DNA from: SW10 sp965657795
Lineage (GTDB): Bacteria > Verrucomicrobiota > Verrucomicrobiia > Verrucomicrobiales > Akkermansiaceae
Assembly: GCA_965657795.1 (NCBI GenBank)
Contig: CBFHQJ010000163.1
Coordinates: 1-7,328 of the forward strand
Direction of reading: 5' to 3'
Length of the DNA stretch: 7,328 nucleotides
The position numbers were made by a program, and so were the translations under genes. The notes under the pieces were generated by a model, which did not search any database, was not told the origin of the DNA, and saw nothing but the letters and a program-made list of their open reading frames with translations. Numbering within the stretch: the stretch's first letter is position 1; each line of letters opens with the position of its first letter. Of this stretch, positions 1 to 5,066 are shown piece after piece.

Positions 1-47
1 TCACCAAATCCGGAATCGGTACCGAGATCCGCAAACTATCGAAATAG
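1..47 (+). CDS. Possible 3' end of an unidentified plus-strand gene
   Basis: The third frame reads TKSGIGTEIRKLSK and stops at TAG 45-47. The codons look ordinary and the residue mix (basic, with Gly and Ile) is protein-like, but 14 codons are too few to establish a gene or name a family. If real, the gene converges on the TonB receptor and would share the inverted repeat at 134-170 as a transcription boundary. The other two plus frames and all minus frames here are interrupted or less convincing. This is a weak call. Confidence 0.3.
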   Translation, partial: TKSGIGTEIRKLSK

Positions 48-133
48 TTCATCTAACAGGAGTTTTTCGGTGACAAACAGATTTATCGCCGCATCTTAGA
101 AGTGTTCCGCAAGAAACGTGCGTTGTTGTTCCT

Positions 134-170
134 GCGTGAGGGAGATTTTGTAAAAAAACCTCCCTCACGC
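134..170. terminator. Perfect 11-bp inverted repeat, candidate bidirectional terminator
   Basis: The arms GCGTGAGGGAG (134-144) and CTCCCTCACGC (160-170) are perfectly complementary. The 15-nt loop is A/T rich and could extend the stem with A-T pairs. The repeat starts 25 nt downstream of the receptor stop codon and about 90 nt after the possible gene end at 47, so it sits where convergent transcripts should end. There is no U-tract after the stem on either strand (the T-rich stretch lies in the loop), so it is not a textbook Rho-independent terminator. It may instead be an RNA-stabilising or Rho-assisted 3' hairpin. Confidence 0.45.
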
Positions 171-194
171 ACCGCAACAGATCCGATGTCGGCT

Positions 195-2036
195 TTACCA
201 GGACAGAGTCGCTCCTGCAAAGATTGCTCTCCCAGGCCCCTCCACTCCGGTTCCTTTTCCAAATGTATCGGGGAACAACTGGTAGTCCTGATCAAAAACA
301 TTCTCGATCCGGGCATGGAACGAAAGCGAATCGTTCACCTCATAACGACCGTATATCCTCGCCAGAGTTCGCGAATCGGTCTTGGGATTTCCCGGAGCCA
401 GATAGGCAGCCTCGCCGACATAAGAAATTCCGGCCCCAACCGACCAATTCTCCGCATTGTAGTTCAGATCAAAGGAAACAAGATGATTGGGAAGATCAAT
501 CACCTCCTCATCAAATTGAGAAGTGAACGCCACGCGATACCCTATCCGATCTGAAACCAGCTTTCCACTGGCCGAAATCTCCAGACCACTCACCGACGAT
601 TTGCCGGCTTGATTGACCCGCTGCGAAGTTCCCGATGACGGAAAGCTGGTCACGATTGCATCCTCCAATCCCTGCTGGTAGTAGGTTGCAGAAATTTCAT
701 GATCACCCAGCTGCCGGGTGACTCCCGTTTCCCATCCCATGATTTGTTCTGATTTGAGATCCGGATTCGCAAACTGATTGGAAAAGAACGAGGGAAAAAA
801 TTCAGAATCCAACCGACTCGGATTACGATAAGCCTCACTGGCTCGCGCGTGAATCCGGGTCCCCGATCCTGAAATGGTATAAACAGCACCAACATTCCAG
901 GCTGAATCACCATCGAATTCATTGTGTTCGTCATATCTCCCGCCAGCTTCGAGAAGGAGCGCTTCGATCGGGCGGTAGTAGAAATTGGCATAAGCTCCTA
1001 AAATGGATTCATCGACACTTCTACCACCCGAATTCTCAAAGCGACTGATCGAGCCCTCGAGCCCGGCGACCACCGTCACAGCTTCGCTTAGCGCGACTTC
1101 ATTGCTCCAGTTTATGGTCCAGCGTTCCTGATCAGTTCCGAATAGAAAGCCGTCAAAATCGCCACGATAGTTTTCATAATAGACACCCGCAGTCAGGCGT
1201 GATTTCCAATCGGGATTGACCTGATAAAAGAGGTTCGCCGAGAGCAATGCGGTCTCGGTTTCGATTTCCGAGTTCGAAACTCCAAAGACATTTGAAGCCC
1301 GGGTTTCGAGACGATTATCAGTGCCGCGATAGCTGACCTTCAAGCGAAGATCCTCCTTGAGCTGCCACTGCAACGCCAGGTTAAAGTAGGTCTGACCATA
1401 GTCATGCAACGGAAGAGCATCGTGGGTATCATTGCCAGAGAATTGGTAGCCCATCTCCACGCCGTAAGCGAGATCCTCGAGCTGTCCACGTGAACTCAAA
1501 GCAGTTCGAAATGTCTCGAAGCTACCACCTTCTGCAAAGAACTGGTGCTCGGGATCTCCCAAACCAACAGCGGTTTCGTAGCCGATGACACCGCCACCGG
1601 CACCCGTGCCATAAAGAACACTCTGCGGCCCCCGGAGCACCTCGATATTAGTGATCTGTCCCAGCTGACCGTTTGCGAGAAAGCTCCCCGCAGAATTTGT
1701 GTTATCGGAAACCCTGACCCCGTCGACCATGATTTGCTGGTATCGGCTCGGAAGGCCACGAATGATCGCCGTTCCCGTATTTCCCGTCAATCCGGCTGTC
1801 GATAACACCTGGGTTCCGGGAATGAGATCCAGGGATTCGAGAAGTCGATGTCTTTGCATCCTGGCCAACTCCCCGGCAGTCATGATGCCAACTGACGAGG
1901 CATTGTCATCGCTTGGCGATTCTATTCGCCTCGCAAGCACAGTCAACGGCTCCAGTTCTTCCACTTTTTGGCCACAGGATGCTCCCACGCCAAGAAGTCC
2001 CGTCAGTCCAATCAGGACGGTTTTTTCTTTGGTCAT
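195..2036 (-). CDS. btuB: TonB-dependent outer-membrane receptor, vitamin B12 (BtuB-type)
   Basis: This is a 613-residue outer-membrane beta-barrel receptor that should import cobalamin or related corrinoids using TonB-ExbBD energy. The N-terminus (about residues 1-21) is a short hydrophobic export signal. A TonB-box-like stretch EPLTVLA lies at 29-35. The plug domain (about 42-158) carries IIRGLPSRYQQIMVDGVRV and the typical IEVLRGPQSVLYGT at 131-144. The rest is the barrel with alternating aromatic strands and ends in an aromatic residue, GATLSW. The length matches BtuB (about 610). Substrate assignment rests mainly on the cobalamin riboswitch in its leader, since the protein alone would only say TonB receptor. 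No Shine-Dalgarno lies at the usual distance from ATG 2034-2036. No B12 ABC-transporter genes are in the window. The gene symbol is an inference from riboswitch, length and plug motifs. Confidence 0.9.
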   Translation of the reverse strand: MTKEKTVLIGLTGLLGVGASCGQKVEELEPLTVLARRIESPSDDNASSVGIMTAGELARMQRHRLLESLDLIPGTQVLSTAGLTGNTGTAIIRGLPSRYQQIMVDGVRVSDNTNSAGSFLANGQLGQITNIEVLRGPQSVLYGTGAGGGVIGYETAVGLGDPEHQFFAEGGSFETFRTALSSRGQLEDLAYGVEMGYQFSGNDTHDALPLHDYGQTYFNLALQWQLKEDLRLKVSYRGTDNRLETRASNVFGVSNSEIETETALLSANLFYQVNPDWKSRLTAGVYYENYRGDFDGFLFGTDQERWTINWSNEVALSEAVTVVAGLEGSISRFENSGGRSVDESILGAYANFYYRPIEALLLEAGGRYDEHNEFDGDSAWNVGAVYTISGSGTRIHARASEAYRNPSRLDSEFFPSFFSNQFANPDLKSEQIMGWETGVTRQLGDHEISATYYQQGLEDAIVTSFPSSGTSQRVNQAGKSSVSGLEISASGKLVSDRIGYRVAFTSQFDEEVIDLPNHLVSFDLNYNAENWSVGAGISYVGEAAYLAPGNPKTDSRTLARIYGRYEVNDSLSFHARIENVFDQDYQLFPDTFGKGTGVEGPGRAIFAGATLSW

Positions 2037-2056
2037 TTATTTTATCAAGTCGGGAA

Positions 2057-2096
2057 CCTGAACTCCGCAGGCTCCTGATTGTCAAAAGACTTCAGG
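2057..2096 (-). promoter_or_regulatory. Candidate expression platform of the cobalamin riboswitch
   Basis: On the minus strand, CCTGAA (2096-2091) overlaps the 3' flank of the B12 box and is perfectly complementary to TTCAGG (2062-2057), 28 nt further on. Between them, CAGGAG-CCTG (2077-2068) gives competing short pairings. The same bases could therefore pair either inside the aptamer or in a downstream hairpin, as expected for a switching element. There is no U-run, so control of translation or mRNA stability is more likely than intrinsic termination. This is inference from complementarity only. Confidence 0.35.
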
Positions 2097-2247
2097 CTGG
2101 CGATCTGGCTCGCTCATTCTCACGGGAGAACAAACTTACAGTGGCGGGACCGCTCCGGAATACGTCGACATCGACTTCACCGGATTCCCCATCAATTTCC
2201 TGCCCGTGCGACGGGCTTCCCAAAATCATCGGTGACCATGCCACCGA
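2080..2247 (-). promoter_or_regulatory. Cobalamin riboswitch in the leader of the TonB receptor gene
   Basis: Read on the minus strand, the leader contains the conserved blocks of the cobalamin aptamer in the right order. GGGGAATCCGGTG is at 2190-2178, GGTCCCGCCACTGT at 2151-2138, and a B12 box, GAGCCAGATCGCCAGCC, ends at 2095. A 5' hairpin GCCCGT-GCG-ACGGGC (2202-2216) and another, TCGGTG/CACCGA (2229-2247), precede the core. A small TTCTC/GAGAA hairpin lies between the CACTGT block and the B12 box. Adenosyl- or other cobalamin binding is expected to reduce expression of the receptor. The 5' and 3' limits are approximate because I could not fold the P1 stem with confidence. The core motifs leave little doubt about the class. 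Confidence 0.93.
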
Positions 2248-2284
2248 CGGGCGGAAGCTAGGCTAACAGCGGATTTGGTAGAAG

Positions 2285-2312
2285 ATTAAACAAGGGCAAT
2301 TTTAAATCTCAA
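2285..2312 (-). promoter_or_regulatory. Sigma70-like promoter for the receptor/riboswitch transcript
   Basis: The minus strand shows a -35 element TTGAGA (2312-2307) and a -10 element TTTAAT (2290-2285), separated by 16 nt. Each matches 5 of 6 consensus bases. Transcription would start near 2278, giving a leader of about 240 nt that holds the whole cobalamin aptamer, as required. The fit of position and spacing is good, but promoter consensus in this phylum is not well known to me. Confidence 0.5.
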
Positions 2313-2349
2313 GAGTTGCTCCGATTTGGAGAAGCACTATCGCCCGTAC

Positions 2350-2832
2350 ATGAGTATTACCAAATCCACTGACAACATAGAGACATCCGCCATCACGTCC
2401 ATCGCGGTAAACCTGAATCAGGTTGCCGCTGAATCCTACGGTCTCCTTGGACAGCTTCACCTCGCTCACTGGAATGTTGAGGGAACCGACTTTCTCACCC
2501 TTCATCAAATGTTCCAGACCCAGTATGAAGAACTCTTCGTCGCGATTGATGACCTCGCCGAGCGGGTTCGTGCACTGGGTCAATACGCTGAAGGGGGCCT
2601 CAAACGATTTGCCGAAATGTCCACCGTTGCCGAAGGACCCACCGCAGCCGGAACTTCAGCCAAGGATTGGGTGTCATCCGTTCTTCTCGCGCACGAAGTT
2701 GTCATCTCGGCCGCCCACAAAGCACGCACCATTACCGCAGATGCCGGAGATGCCGAGACCGAAGATCTCCTGATCGGCCGGATTGCCATCCACAAAAAAG
2801 CCGTCTGGTTCCTCAACAGCTACCTCAAGTAA
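2350..2832 (+). CDS. dps: Dps-family ferritin-like DNA-protection / iron-storage protein
   Basis: This 160-residue ferritin-like protein should form a dodecamer that oxidises Fe(II) with peroxide, stores iron and protects DNA in the cytoplasm. From ATG 2350 the residues are: AHWNVEG with His40, LHQMF with His52, then AIDDLAERVRALG with Asp67 and Glu71. These align by spacing with E. coli Dps His51, His63, Asp78 and Glu82. The fifth ligand (Asp67 in E. coli) is replaced by Gln56. The family C-terminus, LL..RI..H.K..W.L, is present as DLLIGRIAIHKKAVWFL. The gene is divergent from the B12 receptor. An in-frame TTG at 2326 (168 aa) is an alternative start. I prefer the ATG because the extension, EKHYRPY, does not look like a Dps N-terminus, although neither start has an ideal ribosome-binding site. 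No convincing dps promoter was found. Confidence 0.92.
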   Translation: MSITKSTDNIETSAITSIAVNLNQVAAESYGLLGQLHLAHWNVEGTDFLTLHQMFQTQYEELFVAIDDLAERVRALGQYAEGGLKRFAEMSTVAEGPTAAGTSAKDWVSSVLLAHEVVISAAHKARTITADAGDAETEDLLIGRIAIHKKAVWFLNSYLK

Positions 2833-3017
2833 GCCAGTTCCCCATCTTCGGGATTTTCCTCAATTTCAAAGCTCTTTGCCTTGCAGAGGGCTTTTTTCGT
2901 GTTCACAACACGTCCGCACTTCCGACAGTAGAAGCATGGGTTTTCGGTCAGCGCCCGTAGCTTCGACGCCTTCCTTTCAAGATCCTTCCGGGACCAATCG
3001 CAAATCGTTTTCGTTAT
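2820..3017 (-). CDS. Small cysteine-rich, probable zinc-binding protein without a canonical start
   Basis: The minus strand is open for 65 codons and begins (I)TKTICDWSRKDLERK. It continues through a cysteine cluster, CFYCRKCGRVV, then NTKKALCKAKSF and an acidic tail, EIEENPEDGELAYLR, before TAG at 2820-2822. Four cysteines in a CxxCxxC-x10-C arrangement suggest a zinc knuckle or ribbon. A fifth, in ICDW, is near the N-terminus. I recall, without being able to verify, small conserved proteins of the CDWS...CRKCGRV...LCK type in related bacteria. The apparent initiation codon is ATA (3015-3017), preceded by a Shine-Dalgarno-like AAGAGGGG. The frame is closed by TGA 11 codons further upstream, with only CTG as another near-start. 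The gene converges on dps and overlaps it by 13 bp. It may start at ATA or CTG, or have lost its start by a one-base indel. Function is unknown. Confidence 0.6.
   Translation of the reverse strand: MTKTICDWSRKDLERKASKLRALTENPCFYCRKCGRVVNTKKALCKAKSFEIEENPEDGELAYLR
2868..2897 (+). terminator. Candidate Rho-independent terminator downstream of dps
   Basis: An 11-bp stem with two G-T pairs (2868-2878 with 2884-2894) has a 5-nt loop, CCTTG, and runs into a stretch of six T (2892-2897). It begins 36 nt after the dps stop, a normal position for an intrinsic terminator. It lies inside the minus-strand small gene, where the T-run is read as two Lys codons, so it may partly reflect coding sequence. 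The fit is reasonable but the stem is not very GC rich. Confidence 0.45.
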
Positions 3018-3029
3018 GCCCCTCTTGTT

Positions 3030-3048
3030 ACTGAGACTCAGTCTCAGT
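3030..3048. promoter_or_regulatory. Perfect 9-1-9 palindrome, candidate operator with Fur-box-like geometry
   Basis: The sequence ACTGAGACTCAGTCTCAGT is a perfect inverted repeat of 9 bp around one central base. Its core, TGAGACT-C-AGTCTCA, has the 7-1-7 layout of Fur-family boxes (TGATAAT-n-ATTATCA) and shares their outer TGA/TCA and the T-n-A centre. It lies between two divergent genes: 12 bp from the apparent start of the cysteine-rich small gene and 47 bp before ATG 3096. A metal-responsive regulator is a plausible but unproven ligand. The symmetry is a direct observation; the regulator is a guess. Confidence 0.45.
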
Positions 3049-3095
3049 CATTTCTTGAAAATTGCCAGCCCCCATCCAATCTTTTCCCAGGTCAG

Positions 3096-3536
3096 ATGAG
3101 CTCAGATCAGCAGACAGCGTCACTCCCAAAGTCGGAAATCCTCGAAAGCACCGCGCTTGCGGTCATCGATTGGATCGACCGCGAACTTGGAGAACCATAT
3201 CGAAAGGATCACGGAAAGGGTGGCGACACTCTCCTCGAACTCAGGCGGGTCTTTTTCCAAAGCGGATTGAATCGCATGATCGGCAAATTTCTCTCCCTTC
3301 GTCCCCGCCTGGAGAAAAGCCACTACCTGCTTGGTTATCGGATTCATGTCCTTCTCGCCTCGCAGCTCCAGCTGCGGGTTTCAGATCCACTGGATCGCAC
3401 CGCTCGGGAGATTCATCCCCTGCCCCGGACCCGGGATTCCTTCGATCAAATCCGGCGATCGTTCTTTGAGCACGCCGATGAGATCATTCCATCTGGCGAT
3501 ATTCGCCTGGAGGTGATCACAACCGGCGACGCCTAG
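3096..3536 (+). CDS. Hypothetical protein, 146 aa, family not recognised
   Basis: I do not recognise this protein. It is soluble-looking, with no signal peptide or membrane span and only helical-looking segments. Notable stretches are ALAVIDWIDRELGEPYRKDHGKGGDTLLELRRVFF (split here for description: residues about 20-54), a basic middle with FLSLRPRLEKSHYLLGYR, and RDSFDQIRRSFFEHADEI near the C-terminus. Codon use is similar to the neighbouring genes, and the overlapping frames give only low-complexity Arg/Ser/Pro-rich shadows, which supports this frame. ATG 3096 has a weak AGG-containing site 5 nt upstream. It is divergent from the cysteine-rich small gene, with the palindrome at 3030-3048 in the shared upstream region, so the two may be co-regulated. 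Confidence 0.65.
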   Translation: MSSDQQTASLPKSEILESTALAVIDWIDRELGEPYRKDHGKGGDTLLELRRVFFQSGLNRMIGKFLSLRPRLEKSHYLLGYRIHVLLASQLQLRVSDPLDRTAREIHPLPRTRDSFDQIRRSFFEHADEIIPSGDIRLEVITTGDA

Positions 3537-3571
3537 GAAGAAAGGCAACTGCTTTTTCTTTGGATGACAGG

Positions 3572-3600
3572 TCGACAAAGCCTTGTGCGTAGTTTATTTT
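3572..3600 (+). promoter_or_regulatory. Candidate sigma70-like promoter for the LysM lipoprotein gene
   Basis: TCGACA (3572-3577, 5 of 6 to TTGACA) is followed after exactly 17 nt by TATTTT (3595-3600, 4 of 6 to TATAAT). Transcription would begin about 50 nt before ATG 3657. A 6-bp hairpin, ACAAAC/GTTTGT (3611-3628), would then lie in the 5' leader. Confidence 0.4.
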
Positions 3601-3610
3601 AGCCATCTTA

Positions 3611-3628
3611 ACAAACATTTGAGTTTGT
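3611..3628 (+). repeat. Short inverted repeat in the leader of the LysM lipoprotein gene
   Basis: ACAAAC (3611-3616) and GTTTGT (3623-3628) are perfectly complementary with a 6-nt loop, and the flanking TTA/TAA bases extend the symmetry with one unpaired A. There is no U-tract. It could be an operator or a weak mRNA hairpin. It is short enough to be chance. Confidence 0.25.
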
Positions 3629-3656
3629 AACGCTCTCCCAAAGACTCCCTGCCTCA

Positions 3657-4148
3657 ATGAGCCTGCGCACCTGCCTTATTCCCTTCTTTCTCTTCGCAAT
3701 CGTCGGTCTGACCAGTTGCTCCAAAAACAAGACGCCGACCTACAACCCCGACATCGGTCCATTTGACGAGGAAGGGAACTACATCGAAGAGTGGGCGGAC
3801 AATCCTCCCAAGCGAGGCACCAAGCTGAAGCGACGTGAACCCAAACCAGATCCCAAGCCCGCTCCGCGGATCGTGGAAACGCCGAAACCTGTTTACAAAC
3901 CCAAGCCTGCGCCCACCCCAAGAGTCACTCCTAAGCCTAAGCCGCGGCCCGTGGTGAAGCCTAAACCAAAGCCCAAACCAAAACCTGTCGTGGTCAAACC
4001 CAAGACTATCAGACACACGGTCAAGAAAGGAGATACTCTTTACAGCTTGGCCCGCAAGTATGGCACGACGGTTTCCAAAATCCAAAAGGCCAACCGCCTG
4101 ACAGGAACGACAATCCGCACCGGAAAAACCTACGTGATTCCAAAATAG
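3657..4148 (+). CDS. Secreted lipoprotein with Lys-Pro-rich linker and C-terminal LysM domain
   Basis: This 163-residue protein should be a membrane-anchored peptidoglycan-binding protein. Residues 1-20 form a lipoprotein signal peptide with lipobox LTSC and modified Cys21. Residues about 22-60 are polar (YNPDIGPFDEEGNYIEEW). Residues about 60-117 are a low-complexity Lys/Pro linker with many KPKP units. Residues about 119-163 are one LysM domain (IRHTVKKGDTLYSLARKYGT through IRTGKTYVIPK), which binds GlcNAc in peptidoglycan. The layout suggests a tether between a membrane and the cell wall, with a basic extended spacer. No catalytic domain is present. ATG 3657 has no Shine-Dalgarno. The next gene starts 51 nt downstream on the same strand, so co-transcription is possible. 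A long minus-strand frame overlies this gene, but it is a by-product of the repetitive codons. Confidence 0.9.
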   Translation: MSLRTCLIPFFLFAIVGLTSCSKNKTPTYNPDIGPFDEEGNYIEEWADNPPKRGTKLKRREPKPDPKPAPRIVETPKPVYKPKPAPTPRVTPKPKPRPVVKPKPKPKPKPVVVKPKTIRHTVKKGDTLYSLARKYGTTVSKIQKANRLTGTTIRTGKTYVIPK

Positions 4149-4199
4149 CGTCCTCTTTCCTGAATTAAAAGCGGCCTGCTCACGTAGAATAGGGAAACG

Positions 4200-5021
4200 A
4201 TGAAAGTCCTTTCCTTCACGATCTGCCTAATATTCGCGGCAACCTTTGCCAACGCGGAAAAGGATCCCCACCTGACCGGCCCGGGCCTCGAAATCGGCCT
4301 CATTTCCGAAACAAGCGGCATAAGTCCCGCCGGCCAGCCGCTGACCCTCGGACTTCACATTCACCACCTTCCCGGTTTTCACACCTACTGGAAAAGCCCC
4401 GGAATCGTCGGCATGGCGACTTCGATCGAATGGGAGCTCCCCGACGGGTTCACCGCTTCCGAAATCAGTTGGCCTTATCCTGAAAACACCTTCATGGGCG
4501 AATATCCCTGCCACGGATACGAACGGGATGTCACCCTTCTGGTGACAATCAATCCTCCTGCAAAAATCGAAACCCGGACCGTCACCTTCAAAGCCAAATC
4601 AGCTTGGATGTGCTGCGCCAAGGGTTGCTTCCCCGGCTTCGATACTTTTGAGATCACCCTTCCTGTCACCATGACTCCCAAACCCGTGCCATCCGCCAAA
4701 GCCCAGCTGGCAAAAGCAATCAAGGAACTGCCTTCAAAGGAGCACAGCGTAAACGCGATCCTCAAAAGTAAGGCTGACGCCGAAACGATCATCCTTAATT
4801 TTAAAGGCGACCTCAAAAGCCCGCTCGACAAACCCTATTTCTTTTCAGGTGACGGCCAAATTTCTTCCGACCGGAAACAAACTTTTGTCGAAGAGAAGGA
4901 TGGAAGCTTCACTCTCAAGATTGCACGCTCTGAATTTTCACCCGAGGGGAAAACGAACGTCCCGGGCGTCTTGAAAATCGGAGACCGCCACCTCGAAATC
5001 GAGGCAAAACCAGCCCTCTAA
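4200..5021 (+). CDS. Secreted stand-alone DsbD-alpha / ScsB-like domain protein
   Basis: This 273-residue exported protein has signal peptide MKVLSFTICLIFAATFANA with cleavage expected after Ala19. Its body resembles the periplasmic N-terminal domain of DsbD/ScsB-type thiol:disulfide interchange proteins. The motif GFHTYWKSPGIVG is at 59-71, followed by SIEWELPDGFTASEISWPYPE (75-95) and then WMCCAKGCFPG at 136-146. In the family the last motif is WLVCxxxCxPG, so Cys139 and Cys143 are the expected redox pair. Cys138 and Cys104 are extra. The membrane-spanning and thioredoxin domains that normally follow are absent, so this protein would need another electron donor or have a different role in the periplasm. 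A ribosome-binding site AGGG lies 5 nt before ATG 4200. The DUF1501 gene follows after 45 nt. Confidence 0.8.
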   Translation: MKVLSFTICLIFAATFANAEKDPHLTGPGLEIGLISETSGISPAGQPLTLGLHIHHLPGFHTYWKSPGIVGMATSIEWELPDGFTASEISWPYPENTFMGEYPCHGYERDVTLLVTINPPAKIETRTVTFKAKSAWMCCAKGCFPGFDTFEITLPVTMTPKPVPSAKAQLAKAIKELPSKEHSVNAILKSKADAETIILNFKGDLKSPLDKPYFFSGDGQISSDRKQTFVEEKDGSFTLKIARSEFSPEGKTNVPGVLKIGDRHLEIEAKPAL

Positions 5022-5025
5022 CCAG

Positions 5026-5053
5026 TTGCTTCCTTCAGCTCCCCGCCTATCTT
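5026..5053 (+). promoter_or_regulatory. Weak candidate promoter for the DUF1501 gene
   Basis: TTGCTT (5026-5031) and TATCTT (5048-5053) are separated by 16 nt. A start near 5060 would give an almost leaderless mRNA, in keeping with the missing Shine-Dalgarno before ATG 5067. The match is modest, and read-through from the gene upstream is an equally good explanation. Confidence 0.25.
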
Positions 5054-5066
5054 GCCTACCTGATCA

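Noticed and set aside
102..554. Plus-strand frame of 150 codons at the left edge
   Set aside because: It runs through the inverted repeat and then antisense to the TonB receptor. Its composition is typical of a shadow frame and no family is recognisable.
195..2036. Lipoprotein reading of the receptor N-terminus (GASC at 18-21)
   Set aside because: Gly at the -3 position is a poor lipobox. TonB receptors normally use a type I signal, so I treat the cysteine as incidental.
3538..3560. Possible terminator after the unknown gene at 3096
   Set aside because: Only 4-6 mostly A-T/G-T pairs (AAAG with CTTT) before a T-rich run, which is too weak to call.
3654..4085. Minus-strand frame of 143 codons over the lipoprotein gene
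   Set aside because: It is open only because the KP-rich codons read as Gly/Leu/Phe/Trp-rich sequence on the other strand. The plus-strand product has a lipobox and a LysM domain.
4161..4190. TAGAAT (4185-4190) as a -10 box for the DsbD-like gene
   Set aside because: No acceptable -35 at 16-18 nt, and it overlaps the ribosome-binding region AGGG of ATG 4200. It would force an almost leaderless mRNA despite a good ribosome-binding site.
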